Shown here one piece after another: positions 12,165 to 24,310 of a stretch of 35,228 nt of DNA (the stretch's first letter is position 1; each line of letters opens with the position of its first letter). The DNA comes from Selaginella moellendorffii (lineage: Eukaryota; Streptophyta; Lycopodiopsida; Selaginellales; Selaginellaceae). The notes below the pieces were generated by a model. It did no database searches. It had not been told where the DNA came from and saw nothing but the letters and a program-made list of their open reading frames with translations. The stretch spans positions 925,324-960,551 of the forward strand of contig NW_003314272.1 of NCBI RefSeq assembly GCF_000143415.4, given 5' to 3'. The translations under genes and the position numbers were made by a program.

Positions 12165-12600
12165 ACAAGAGGACCCAAGATGGACCCAAGATGGAGTTTG
12201 AGATGACCCAAGATGGACCCGAGATGAAGTCCGAGATGGAATTCGAGATGGAGTCCAAGATGGAGTCCGAGATGAACCCAAGATGGACCTGAGATGGAGT
12301 TCGAGATGGAGTTCGAGATGGAGTCCGAGATGGACTTGAGATGGAGTTTGAGATGGACCCGAGATGGAGTCCGAGATGGACCCGAGATGGACCCAAGATG
12401 GAGTCCAAGATGGAGTCTGAGATGGACCCGAGATGGAGTCCTAGATGGACCCGAGATGGACCCGAGATGGAGTCCAAGATGGAGACTAAGATGGACCTGA
12501 GATGGAGTCCAAGATGGAACCAGAACCGAGACGAGACTGAGTCCGAGACCAGGACCAAGACCGAGTCCGAGTCCGAGTCCATATCCGAATACTAATACAG
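12165..12600 (+). repeat. Purine-rich 11-12 nt minisatellite (copy 2)
   Basis: About 35 tandem units alternating GATGGACCCGA (11 nt) and GATGGAGTCCGA (12 nt), passing at the end into GAGTCCGAGTCC runs. Because the units are 11 and 12 nt, several overlapping frames stay open on both strands (SPRW/MDPRW repeats on plus; HLGLHLGS/SRTPSRV repeats on minus, up to 227 codons). I regard these as repeat artefacts. The strong purine/pyrimidine strand bias makes triplex-forming DNA possible. Confidence 0.85.
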
Positions 12601-12645
12601 GCAGTTGGGTGAATGCCCAAAGCAATCGTCCCCGGGGGGGGGCGC

Positions 12646-13609
12646 TGTAGGGGGTTCCAAAAGTATAGTAGGGAGAGTGTGGGGGTTGGAGCCCAGTGGA
12701 GCCAGTTTGGCCAGGAAAGGCTAGTTTGGCCCAGGAAGGCTGTACCCAGGTGTTGGGTGATGAGCTGACCACTGGGAAGTCCAAGACTAGAGTGAATACG
12801 GACTGACAAATGGGGTAGCTTAGTGAAGTGTTCAAGAGCCGACTTTAGTTCCCCCAGGAGATTGAATGGTCGATATTCCCAGTCCAAGTGTGGGTGGCAC
12901 TACCTACTTGGATACCTGGCGTGGCTCAACGGAACCTCTCTCTAAGCCCATGGCTAAAGCACCCAAAGGTGGAAGGTGGGGAGAGTACCCATAAGGCCTG
13001 CGTAGGGCCACAGTGTTCCGAAATGTTGTCCCAAAGTCCCAGACTATGGAAAGGAAGAAGAGTAGTCCTCTTGTGTGGTGACCAAGGATGCAATCACACG
13101 ATGAGGAAGTCCCAGAGGATAGTGGGACTTAGTGGTCAGGCATGTGGGCCTTGATCCAGTGGCAATGTTGGCAAACAAGACCTTGAAAAAAAAGGGACTT
13201 GATGGGGACTGGAAAAAGGATATTGGGGAAAGCTATTCCCCATATCTGCGAGCATCTTAATAATGCTAAGGAGTGGATCTGGGATGACCACTCATAGACG
13301 GATGGCCTAGTCTTTGAGAGACAGGATTGCAATACAGGTAGTGTTGGACCACAAATGTGACCAAGATGAATGGGCATGGTTTGGCGTAACGGGCTGATAT
13401 GTCAGTGGTACTTTGGAGTGTCAGTCATGGGATCGGACACGTAGAGCACTTGGACCAAGTGCAAAGGTTGAGTGGCATGGATGCCATTTTCGGGGCTAGC
13501 AAGCCCCAAGTCCTAAATGGGACTTATATAAGTTGTGAATGAGACTCCTCCAAGTGGTCGGAGGTGCAGTTAAGTGACTAAAGTATAATAGAAAAATTAG
13601 TTGCTTACA
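12646..13609 (+). mobile_element. LTR of retroelement family A, copy A3
   Basis: 964 bp, TGTAGGGGG at the 5' end and TTGCTTACA at the 3' end, giving TG...CA termini. It is the best-defined member of the family and shows full-length similarity to A1 and inverse A2. A degraded PBS (TTGGCATTGA) follows at 13611. Within about 20 bp the sequence becomes transposase of the two-gene transposon copy 1, so the retroelement interior is missing on this side. Confidence 0.75.
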
Positions 13610-13624
13610 CTTGGCATTGACTCT

Positions 13625-16268
13625 TCGAATTACCTAGTTAATACGAGAAACTAGCTCACAAGCAATAATCTTCTCAACCTCTGGCATTGGATTCACTTGT
13701 GTAACAATTGGCACCTCCTCCATTCCATGTTCCTTAGTTTTTCTTCGGTGTCGTGGAACAGAATGGTAATCAAACTCTGGATGGTGAGAGCTAGAAGGAG
13801 TGATGTTGGGCCCATTAAATGTCTGTTGACGCTTCAAACGGGTTGTCCTCATGTCACCAAGTGGTTCATAACTTGATTCCATAAGAGTTCTAGTAACAAC
13901 TTCCCCCACCATCTTAGATATTGACCCTACTGCTGGTGTTCTCCTTCTACCAACCCGCTCTCAAAGCTTGTCTAAGTTTCGACCTGTACCAGCAAACCTT
14001 GCTTTCTGTGCAGCCAAAGATTTTGATAACTGCTCAAGAGATCTAATGAGGTTGGAGAGTGTAACTTCATAAAGGGACACTTTTCCTTTCCTTGCTTCGA
14101 AAGCTTTCCAACTCTAATGTTTGCTCTCTAAGAGATCAATTGTTGGTATAAGTGCAATATCATCAAGTGGTTGATCCTAGGAAAAATGTAATATTTGAAT
14201 GTGACAAGAAAAGAAAATGAGAGAAAACTTACATGGAGAATATAATGGCCCCACTAAAAACATTTGAACTTCCCACCATGCAAGCCAACACTTTATTTGT
14301 GGAAGGTGTTCAATGGGCACTTTGTCTCCTTCACGCCACTATATACACATCTCATTTGCTTTTGCCTCGTGCTCCTCTTTAGTTGGTGTATCCATCCATT
14401 CTCGACAAAGCTGCTTGAATTTGTGATGGAAGCTAAACTTGATACATCAACAATGTTCATTGACACTCTTTGCCCAATGAAACTCACAACTCTTCTCTTT
14501 ACTTTATAATAGCTGACTTTTATCACCTCCAAATACTTGTCGTACAGCCAACCAATTAGCACCAGCAGCATCTGCCATGAAACCACAGAAGTTAGGTTTC
14601 TTCCCGGTTCGTTGTTCAACAATCTCAAACATATATGTCCAAAAGATGGTTTGTGCTTGGAAATCTTAAACCTTGAATTCGGCTATAGCTATAGTTAAGT
14701 TGCACTGCAACCAATAGAAGGAATGGTTATAATGTAAATTGGTATGGAATCCTTAAAAAATGAATAACCACTTACTTTTGATCATAAACATGAGCTCCCA
14801 TTGTTGACCAGCCTGAAACTCATTCTAGTGGTTGAAATGGATCTAGGAATTAGCCAAGTCCTCGTCTTTATCCATATCCATTCGTTGTACAAGGTCCACA
14901 CCAGAAGCAAGACCAAGGGTGGACATCTTAAAGATGAAAGGGTGTTGACTGTTTGAAGTCACTTGGCCAACGAACAAACTCCCATGAACAAATTCATAAG
15001 GACATTTTCTTTTTAACTCCAAAATTGCATCCAATCCAGATTGAAGCTTTCCATCTCGCCCTTCTCACATCCAGTTCTTTATTCTACTAAAAAAAAAAGG
15101 GTTTCTTGTGACAAAGTAGAGTTAAGTATTAATTTATACTTGTTTAAATTTGTTATGAGTTCTATATTTCGAAACAGGTCCTTCAAGTTATTCTCTATGA
15201 ACTCTTTTTTGCTATTAGCTTGTAGCAACATGTCCACCATATTGTCCTTTAGTATAGACTGTTGAACACACTTTGGAGTTACAGCACTTTTCTTCCCAGC
15301 CTTTGTAGTAACAACAGCCTTCAAATTGTGAAAAGAATCATGGTGGATTCCTTCCTCTATTGTGTGTTGATGGTATCCAACATGCACTGCTGCTCTGCCT
15401 AAACATCCATCCTGTAGAAGAAAATAATACATTTTTGCATTGCAACATGCTTCACAAATAGGTGTTGCCCCACATTTGCAACATCTAAACCATGTAGCAA
15501 CCTCATCACACCTAGGGGGATTGATTGTTGAGCCTTCAAAGAAACACATATTCTTGCCATGATCAGAAATGCATTTCTCAGCGACACATTGAAGTTATCC
15601 ACCACAATGGACTATGGACACAAATCCGTCAAAATGGGAGAAGTGGGTCGTCTTTACTTTGCACCAATTATATGGATCAAGACACATCTCTATGCCCCTC
15701 TTTCTGCTTGACAAACTGGCTGGTGGAAATTTAAAGAATATATTCCCATTATAGGAAGATAAAAGTTCTTCACCTCTCATGTACTGGAACTCCTTCAATT
15801 CCAACCGTAATGATCAAGATTGCTAAAATGCTTTATCCACCACTTCAAAAATTGGTCCAGAAGGAATGCACTTACTTGTATGAGAAGCTATGTTATGAAG
15901 CTCATCTTCTTCACTTTCATCATTGGAGAGAATAACAACTTCATGCTTCACTCTTTGCACAGTTGGCTGTGAAACTGACGCGCTCTCCTCTATTTGCTTT
16001 GGAGTCTTATAACTAAAATCTCCTAACCTGTACATCTATTAAAATCCCACTGAATCCTATTCTTTCCCACACCACTGTCAAAAAGAATGGATTTTTCTAT
16101 CTGATTACCTTTATCCAAACATACATTCTCCAAACTAACTAATCCCAGCTTCAACTTGAATCTTTTGCAGAGGAAGCTCTCTCCTATAACATTCTTAGAG
16201 AAAACAATTGAAAGTTCTTGATCAAACTTCAAATAGAATTCTCTTATATCTTCTCCTTGCTCGAGCAC
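13625..16268 (-). pseudogene. MULE-like transposase, copy 1, truncated and stopped
   Basis: Decayed homologue of the copy 2 transposase. The start at 16268 gives MLEQGEDIREFYLKFDQ and FLCKRFKLKLGLVSLENV. Next come KHEVVILSNDESEEDE (about 15930), NWCKVKTTHFSHFDGFVSIV (about 15650), and a Cys/His region ending NAKMYYFLLQDGCLGRAAVH (about 15410). The RNase H-like core follows, with FIFKMSTLGLASGVD (about 14930) and CEFHWAKS (about 14480). A TAG interrupts MCI*WREG at about 14338, another stop lies at the MF*WGH position (about 14248), and KHWSW has become KH*SW (about 14118). Homology ends at about 13635 (copy 2 residue about 795), so the SWIM finger and about 250 C-terminal residues are lost. 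The short intron at about 14176-14234 (GTAAGT...CCTAG) matches copy 2. Confidence 0.85.
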
Positions 16269-16623
16269 TTAGAAAAAATTTGGGAAGAAACTGACAAAAA
16301 AGAACAAAGATATTCTTCTGTATTATAAGCTTTAATTAGTTGTGTCCTTGCAAAGGACAAGTTAAATATTTTAACAAAATATACAACCATTTAGAATCTA
16401 GAAATATATGAAAATGTTAAACAGCCACCCATATTAATTGTATAATTGATTGTGAGAGGAATAATACTATTAAAATGAATGGGGTTATGAGCAAGAGGTG
16501 TTGATTAATCACGAGAGTTGTAACATTAATTGTTTATTCTCCCTCTTATCTCCATGCTCTTTTCACTTCAAAAGAGTTTCATTCTTTTGTGATAAGTGAG
16601 AGAGACTCAAGCTCGAAAAGTAC
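16269..16623. promoter_or_regulatory. Divergent intergenic region of copy 1
   Basis: 355 bp of AT-rich DNA between the two start codons, presumably the bidirectional promoter of copy 1. It lacks the GC-rich block and telo-box seen in copy 2. No confident TATA box can be assigned among many AT runs. Confidence 0.4.
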
Positions 16624-19600
16624 ATGGTTTTTTCAAGAGGAGAAGCTACTGGTGGTAGTGCCATACATGGTGGGGCGGAACTTGGTGGTGGAAATGAGGC
16701 ACTTAGTGCTATAGGTGGTGGGGCAGATCTTGTTGGTGGAAATGGCAGACATGCTATTGCTCTTGAAGGTCACAGAAATGAGGTGGTAACTATGCTAGAG
16801 GCCGACAAGATCTTGAATGAGTGAGTACGCAATACTATTGTCCAAGCTCAAGAATGAACTATCAGCAGAGTGTTAAGTGAAATGGCTTGGAAAGGATCCC
16901 AACATCTTCAACTTCCACTTTGCTGTCTTAAGTAGAGTCACTAGGTGTCCTCAGCTTATGACCTCAACATGGGTATTTATACCTCTTTCATAGAGGCTAG
17001 ATTTGGGCACACTGTTAGATCATTTATTGTGTTGTCATCATTCCCCGGAACAAATCGCATAAACATGATTACTCATGAGATCGAGCAAACTTGGGATCAA
17101 ATATGGCAAAGGAAATCTCAAGAGTTTGATACTTTGATGGCGTGCCACAAGGAGATACAAGCCTTTGTAGGCTGGATGTTCTTCATTATTAATGGAAACC
17201 ACCAGTGGCTAGCATTTAGAGGTGTATCCAAGAGAAGCTCTAAAACGATGACGAGCAACATATTTGTGTTCCAGTGACACTTGTGGAGCCACAGGATCGA
17301 AACCAAGCAGTGAGGCTCAACTTGGCATGTCACAAGATCAATATGTAAGAATCATTTACTAATAACCTTTGTACTCACCAACTATATTACAGGTTTAATC
17401 AGTTTGCTTTCCAAACACATACCTTGGTCCATGATATCGAGCACCTTCGATATGTTGGCATGCTTTCTCTCAAGGAAATCTAGATGCTGTATAGTTGTGA
17501 GGTTATGGAAGTAGTTCAAGCAAAGCTTGTAACATGTAAAGGCCAAGAGTTGCTTACTTGGTATCAAGTGCCTATGGATTTTTTGGTTGCGGTCTGGGCA
17601 AAGGTATCCTTTTCTTGCATGAAATTGTGTTTTCTACTCACAAGTTTTCCTTTTTGCCAATTGTCAAAGTGGAGCAAAACTCATATTTGAAGATTACACA
17701 AATGACGGATGAGGTGCAAAAGAACTTTGAACTGCGACAAATTGAGCAGTGCATTTTGAACTCGAAGAAATCAAAGGTGAAGAAGCTACTTGTGATTGAA
17801 GACATTCAATGCGATAAAGATTGGCTGGATTGCATTGCAAAGATATGCTCTCGTGGCAGTAAGTTAGTCCCTTTTATCTTTCTCATTCCACTTTGAAATC
17901 CTTGTCCTTGCAGGAAATGGTAAAGCACATGAAGAATTGATCTATAACATCGCAAAAAGCAAGCTCTCCTTCAACAAACAAACCTCTTGCTTGGAACTCC
18001 TCAACACTTGGCATCGTAACAATGATAAAAGGTTGGAGAGCAAACTTGAGAATGTGATGAAGGAGAAGCTCTATATCACTTAGAGTATTGCAGTTGCTGA
18101 GGAGCTACTTCAAGTATGGGATACGAAGTTCCTTACTAGTGCCCGCACTAGCATAACACTTCCAGAATATGTCCAAGCTTCCCTTCAAGAGCTTGGGGAT
18201 GGATGGCAGCTCAAGTTCTATGGATCTCAAGAACCAGCTAGGCCAACCATTTTTCTCGTGCTGCATGGCATATAGGTATATTGCAAGAAATTGACTTGTT
18301 TATTTAATCATAGCTCTTTTGTAGGTATTTAAATCATTGCTTAGGTGCTCCAGTGTACACAACAAGTGTTTTTCTCAAGCTCTTAACTAGTGGGAAGAAA
18401 CTTGGCATGTATGAGCCAAAGTTCCATTGTCCCACTGCACGGGAGCAAGAACTTTGTCCATGGTACTTGGAGTTGTGAAGGCAAATGCCATCATCACCTT
18501 TTGAGCTTGATCTCTACCTGAAGTGTCATCTAGGTTTGATGAGTAAAATTTCTTAGTAGTAGCTTATGTTTCTACTTTATTGTAGAGGCACTTTTGGAGG
18601 GAGTGGAGATGCCTTAGGACAGGGATGAGATTCATATTGAGCAAACTGAAGACGAACAAGTGGAGAACCCGGCTGAAAACTCTCCTGCCCCATCTCATCT
18701 TATAGCAGTTGCTCATTCCCCAGATCCTACTGCCACTGCTCGTCCAGCCCTGACTGTTTGAAATGTACGAAGGCAACTCCATAGTGGGGATGTCCAAGAG
18801 AGTAAGAACTTGATTTCCAATGACCTTGCTTATTATAATTTAGTTGTAGATGTTGGAGAAACCAGCCAACACTCTATACATCGACATACAAATGCATTCT
18901 TTCCATCCCTCCCCACTGCTACAAAGGATGACCTCCAAGAGTTATCTTCATCAGCTTCACATAAACAGGTATGAAAAAAAACATATATTAACTTTAATAT
19001 TTCCCAGTTTTGAACACTATTCACATTCACCCTCTTTCTTCTATAGGAAGTGTTGGCAATGTGGAAATAGTTATTAGGGACTACTTTCAGCTTTCCAACA
19101 ACGTGAGCCAAGAGTCTTCTATGTTCCATTGATGGATGTGAGGATTAGGAATGAACAATACTTTTGGCATCGACCTTGTGTTCTTCGATTTGCCTAATGG
19201 GTTACCACCTTTACAAAGCCACACTCCACCTTAGAACATCTTTTGACCGGACCATATTTCTCAAGTGGTGAATATGGCATCCAAGGTGTTGCGATATGAG
19301 GGCATTATGCTAGTCATTCTTCTCTGTTCTTTATTTTGGGGAGGTCTTCTTGCAACGATGGCGAAGAATGATGACTCTAGATTGGTTGAGTTTGCATCAG
19401 GCTACCTACTCTCAAACATCCCGGCCAAAACAAAAGGAGCAAGTGGCTGAATCAAAAAGGTTTGTATTTCCTTATTTTGCATATCTTAAATTGGTTGCCT
19501 CTTTTCATTGTAGGTTTTAGTATGGAACTACTATACTCTTTGCCACTACTCTTGCCGTCATAGTATTACATGAGCTGATGAGCGTGTAGGTTTGGCATTG

Positions 19601-20051
19601 CCAGGATATGATAGCTCAACAGATATCATCCCGAATGTCATCAACAAGGACCACCATATATAGTTCCCTAGCTATCGACCCTATTCACCAAAGGCCATGC
19701 AAATCCTCCTAGAGTTGTTTTGTCCTTCTAAGGGGATTGTGCTTGATGCTATAGTAGGTTTTGGTTTGATGGTGCTAGCGGCTAAAGAGACTAGGTATGC
19801 AGTTTTTGCATTAGAGAAGGAGAGTGTATTTGAGACATTTCATAATAGACGATAATAAAGTATAAAATTCTCATTATAGTAATTCCATCATGGTTGTGTA
19901 TATTAGGTGGATTGATGATGTGGGTTATAATTTGCCATGTTATGTAGAAGCAATGGCACAAGCTTATATACAACAAGAGCCCACACTTAGAGAGCATAAT
20001 ACTATATAAACTCCTCCTTTTGTGGATGTGGATGCCAAGAAGAAAGACTAA
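16624..20051 (+). pseudogene. ParB-like / DNA-methyltransferase-like fusion, copy 1, decayed
   Basis: Homologue of the copy 2 plus-strand gene with many stops and frameshifts. Readable landmarks in order: Gly-rich start (16624); HEIEQTWDQIWQRKSQEFD (about 17080); ParB-like motif as NGNHQW at 17191, where copy 2 has DGNHRW; CHKIN at the end of an exon; LVHDIEH (about 17425); LIYNIAKSKLS (about 17940); RYLNHCLGAPVYTT (about 18320); LVFFDLPNGLPP with D at 19187, aligning with copy 2 motif DMPDGLP; SPKAMQILLELFCPSKGIVL then DAIVGFGL at 19745, aligning with DCTTGSGS. Introns at 17345-17392, 17859-17913 and 19860-19906 (47-55 nt) are recognisable. One acceptor near 17666 has lost its AG. A final exon (19907-20051) encodes YVEAMAQAYIQQEPTLREHN and ends VDVDAKKKD. 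Confidence 0.85.
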
Positions 20052-20264
20052 GTTTAGTTTTTTTTTTAGTCAAATTTTTTAGTGGTAATATACTTTGACT
20101 TATGATATTCATTTTCTTATTAGACTTATATTATTTAGCTTTTTCTTGGACTGAAAATATGTTTTAAGTTTTGAATAAAATTGTTGGTTCATCTCGAACC
20201 AATCATTTAAACATCAACTTTTGTATTTGGTGGACTATATTGACTTTCATTAACTGTCATTGAC

Positions 20265-20279
20265 TTGAGCTCAGCTCAA
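20265..20279. repeat. Short perfect palindrome near right end of copy 1
   Basis: TTGAGCT-C-AGCTCAA, 7-bp arms around one base, about 210 bp after the ParB-methyltransferase stop and just before gypsy sequence resumes. A related pair of TTGAGCTC/GAGCTCAA arms lies at 25663-25706, on the outer side of the copy 2 transposase. It is a candidate terminal or subterminal signal of this transposon, but the two sites are at opposite ends of the two copies and no extended TIR could be aligned. Confidence 0.35.
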
Positions 20280-20319
20280 AAACTACCCAGCCCTAGTGTT
20301 GCTATCTTCTGAAACTTGA

Positions 20320-20642
20320 ATATTAAGGGGTTTTTGTCTCAGAAGCTGTTACCATAATATGTTAATCCCTATTAGGTACTGAAGCAGATTGGTAATGTAT
20401 CCTATTAGTTGGATCTTCCTACAGAGATGTCCAATGTTCATAATGTATTTCACGCCAATTTATTAGCCCCATACACTATAGATGTTGCACATCAAGGGGA
20501 CATTTGTCTGCCACCAAAAGTTATGGATGGTGAACTTAAATATGAATTTGAAAGGATCTTATCATGTCATTGGAAATGTGGTGGTCATACCAAACAATAT
20601 TTAGTTAAGTGGCATGGTTACCTAACTTGTGAATCAACTTGA
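20320..20642 (+). pseudogene. Ty3/gypsy integrase C-terminus and chromodomain
   Basis: Reads KLLP.Y.NPY.VLKQIGNVSY, then a 77-codon open stretch (20409-20642) with LDLPTEMSNVHNVFHANLLA, the integrase C-terminal LxxP/HxVFHxS/NLL signature. It ends with a chromodomain-like YEFERILSCHWKCGGHTKQY and LVKWHGYLTCEST. Chromodomain gypsy elements (chromoviruses) use this module to direct integration to heterochromatin. Stops before 20409 and the missing upstream integrase show it is a remnant. It could be the lost 3' end of the pol gene cut at 9575, but that cannot be shown here. Confidence 0.85.
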
Positions 20643-20789
20643 TGCATTCTTGTGAGCTTATCATAAAGTATGAGAATTGTAATAAAGAGTAGCTTTTGTA
20701 AATCTTGTAATAAATCTTGCAAATCAATAAAGTAATATATTTGTATTAAATGTTTCTCTCATTCATTAGTTTTGAGTCAGTTTTGGCAA

Positions 20790-21900
20790 GTTGACTTTAG
20801 CTTTTTGGTGCATGGGTTCAATCCATAACTATGGGGATAACTATTATAAATTAATCATAAAGTCTTGTTAACTCATTTTCAAAAAGGGTGTAGTCGTGTA
20901 AACAATATTATGTGCTAGTTCATAATAGTTATTTAAATCTTCCCAATGGGGTTGATTTTTGTTTAGGGGAGTTGGGCCTCTAACTCTCTCCCTATATCCT
21001 TGCTAGCAAAGGTATATTATTTCTTTGTAAGCTAAATGGTACTTAGAGTAACAAGGGTGGCTAGCTTTGCTAGTCATTTCCTTATCTGTAATGGCCAGAG
21101 GGTATTTGAGTATTAATGTCTTTAAATGTAGAAGAGAGGTCATTCCTTACTCATTTAAGTTAGTGTGTTTCTCATAAAATGTGTTTTCTGTTAACTTTTA
21201 AAGTTGTTTCTTTGCTAGACTAGAGTATGCATTAACGAGGACATTGATTTTCTCGAAGGGGGGGAAAGTGTTGTGAATATGATTTCAGGTATCGAAAGAT
21301 ATTTATTAGGCAGTTCTTACAAAAACTCTCTCTTTACTGCCACAATAGTATTGTTAATTCTCTTTATAGTCTCCACCCAAGCTAATTGAGAAATTGGTTA
21401 TCATATGTGCATTTGACTAGATGAGCATAAAGATGGAATTCATAATTACTATGAATCAAATATACTTGACCTGGTTAAAGAAATTTATTGACTTACACTT
21501 GCTAGTGTTAAAAACCCCTATGATATTGAGTTTAGTCCCTCAATATCATTAGGTGATAGTTTATTGTGTTTGCTAGACACCCTCGCTATCAAGCTCTGTT
21601 TATTGGTCTCATTTCGGTTTTATATGCTATTTATGGTAATATCTAGAGTCACTTCAAAAGGTATATCTATAGAATGTAAAGAGTGTTATGAACCCTATAG
21701 TATTGTTTTTTTTGCATCTAATTTGGGTTTAAGCCTAAACTCTATCCTACTTGAGTCAGTGGGGTACCTTCCTCCTTACGTTAAACTATCGATATGCCAA
21801 AATTGTGTTAGACACTGTCTAATACTGTTTTGCATACAAGAGTTAGATATAGGGAATTGGTGCTTTTAGGAGATATTGAGTGTGTACCAGACCTTCATTT
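20790..21900 (+). repeat. LTR-like repeat family B, copy B2
   Basis: Lies downstream of the gypsy chromodomain, where a 3' LTR is expected. It shares with B3 the blocks GGTGTAGTCGTGTAAACAA (20888), TATATTATTTCTTTGTAAG (21012) and GACACCCTCGCTATCAAGC (21578), with strong divergence between them. The 101-codon frame at 21564-21869 has no recognisable domain and overlaps the repeat. Boundaries approximate. Confidence 0.5.
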
Positions 21901-23414
21901 TATAGTGCAATGGGTTTAGAATTTAGTTCTAAATTCAAGTGCACTATAGACATTTACATTATTGGAGTTGCGATTCAAACAAGATGCAATGTCATTCCAT
22001 TTCATTAGTCTTGATATAAATAATGTTGATGATTTGGCCAAAGCTTTGTGTTATTAGCATTTATGCATTTGTAGTTAATAACTATATTGGTATTCAAATA
22101 AGCTGATCTCACTAAGGTTTTTTAGTAGGGTTAAACTTTGTGTTTTCCCTGAAAAATGATTTAATTATGAACTATATTAACTTTGCAAAAGGAAGAATTA
22201 TTAGTCAATTGGAGAGTTGGGTTTTTGTTGGATTTAAGTTGGGATTATATTGATCATTGATAATTCTTTTTGTATATGCTATGAAGTGAGTTATGTCTTC
22301 CTATAAACAGTGTATTCATAAAGGATTATTTGGTGATCAATTGTTAAGTATAACTTCATTATATTTAGCTTTTAGATTAGGGCAAACATGTTCTTCATAA
22401 GCTTTTGTATTATAAAGTTTAACTTATGAATATGTTGAGGAGGATATTGTGGGTTGTACCATGATTTCTTCTTTAACATTAAATTTAGTTGATACGAGAC
22501 TCATGATTATTATTAGATGAGACTTGGCTATAATCTTCTTTGAGTTTTTGATTTTTTAATTTCATGCTCATTATACTATTTATTAAAAGTTGTTAAAGAA
22601 TGTATTTTGGCTCATTAGCTTCAATGCTAAGGTTAGTATCTATTATTGATGACAATTGATTGTCATTTAGGATAGGTGATTATCCTTGTTAAAGGTTTTA
22701 CTTCATTATTGTTAATGTTGAATGATTTACCATTTTTTAGGATGATAGATTATTATTCAATGATGATTATACATCTTTCTATTGATATGATGATTAATGA
22801 TTTTTTTAATGATGGTTAGTTGTTCTCTTTGATAAATTTTGGCTTAACACATTACCATATATTCTTTGTAGTTTACTTTAGATTGATCTCTTGGGTTTGA
22901 GTTATCAATAGGATATTGTTGACATTTTCTTGACCAACTTTAGTTCTTTAGTATTAATGACTAAGATTTATTCAAATTGGTTTATATGATAGTTGGCATG
23001 ATTGAGTGTTTATTGGTCCTTGCAACATTTATTTTGTTTTATTTATTGTTGTTATGGTTGGTTTTGATAAATTTAGACGTTATTTCTTTTGAGTGATACA
23101 TTCACAAACATTTTACTTACTAGTTGATGATACTTTGTGTTATTTGAGTTGCCTTTTGTAATTGTTTAGCATACTATCTATAATTTTTGATAGTTAAATT
23201 TTATTATTGAGTTTTTTTGCTATTAAATTTTGTTGGATCATAAATCCTATATATTTTGACTATAATGATCTTGGTGGTTCTTATACTTTAATTTTGGTTT
23301 ATTGGATGATAACTTACTTGGAATACTTTTATGTTTTAATATAAGACTTATCCAAGTCTCTAAAATATTATTGTCTCTAACTTGGATATTATTTATTTAT
23401 TGATCTTTTTGTTT
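21901..23414. other. AT-rich sequence without recognisable genes
   Basis: About 1.5 kb, very T-rich on the plus strand, between two family-B repeats. No reading frame of useful length and no protein motif found on either strand. Probably decayed internal sequence of the same retroelement. Confidence 0.4.
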
Positions 23415-24310
23415 GGGCCAATTGGCTTTAGCACTTCATATGATAGTGAAATCTTTAGTCATGGGATAGCTACTATCAACTAGTCATATAACCCAACTTT
23501 CTCTTGATGTTCCTTATTCTATTAAAAGGGCGTGACCATGTAAACAACTCTAACTACTTATTTATAGTAGTCTATTTAAACCTTACCGATAGGTTTGGTT
23601 TATTTCCTCATGAGGGTTAGGGCATTTTACTTCTCTCTCTATATCACTTGTAGGCAAAGGCATATCATCTTTTGTAAGTTAGATGACACCAAGAGCAATA
23701 GCAAGAGTCTCCTTATCTGTGACAGCTGCAAGGTGTTTAAGTTGTAGAGACAAAGAGGTTGCCCCTAACTCATTTAAGTGTGTGGGTATTGAAAGTTACC
23801 TATTAACTAATTCTTTCAGATATTCTTTCCTTACTGCCACAATGGCAAAAGGTTGGTATTGTTGGACCCTTTATCAATCCCTCTTATTCAAGTATTAGTA
23901 AAAAAGACTTTGTATCTATACTTAGCCGGACAGGCATAAAAAAGGAATTCCTAAGTGTTTATTTAGCCAAGCATATTTGGCCCGACTTGTTAGTTTTTTT
24001 TTACTCTGTCTTGCACTGGCTTGATAAGAACCCTCGCCTATTGAGACTAGTCTCTCAATATCGTTATATGATAGCTTACCGTGTTTGCCAAACACCCTCG
24101 CTATCATGCCCTTTGTGTTAGTCTCATTTCGGTCCCAAATGCTATTTATGGAAAGTGTCTAAATTTGCTTATTTAGCATATCTATAAAATGTAGAGATTG
24201 TCTTGAACACAATGGTGTTCGTTTCGTGTCCAAATTTACAATCTAGGGACATTCCATATTTAATAAGTTTCGAGCTTATCCTAGAGACTAACTCCTAGTA
24301 CTAAGGGTGG
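23415..24310 (+). repeat. LTR-like repeat family B, copy B3
   Basis: Direct-orientation relative of B1 (best match in the first 200 bp) and B2 (matches spread to the block AACACCCTCGCTATCATGCC near 24089). Short frames inside (23683-23898 plus, 23922-24107 minus) have no recognised product. Limits approximate. Confidence 0.5.

Larger units (their letters stand above)
13625..20290. mobile_element. Two-gene transposon (transposase + ParB-methyltransferase), copy 1, decayed
   Basis: Composite feature covering the two divergent pseudogenes below and their shared upstream region. Same architecture as copy 2 (26289-35228): transposase on minus, ParB-methyltransferase on plus, head to head. It lies between LTR A3 on the left and a gypsy integrase/chromodomain tail on the right. 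The left boundary truncates the transposase. The right boundary is uncertain; a TTGAGCT-C-AGCTCAA palindrome at 20265-20279 lies close to where gypsy coding sequence resumes (about 20320). Confidence 0.7.

Noticed and set aside
12165-12600. CRISPR array
   Set aside because: Contiguous 11-12 nt units with no spacers, in a eukaryotic transposon context.
11980-12887. Overlapping 68-227 codon frames on both strands (MDPRW, HLGLHLGS repeats)
   Set aside because: Products of an 11/12-nt purine minisatellite and the adjacent LTR, open in several frames at once, with no domain.
13634-20051. Treating copy 1 short frames as separate small genes
   Set aside because: They line up in order with exons of copy 2 and are broken by stops and frameshifts, so they are pieces of two pseudogenes.
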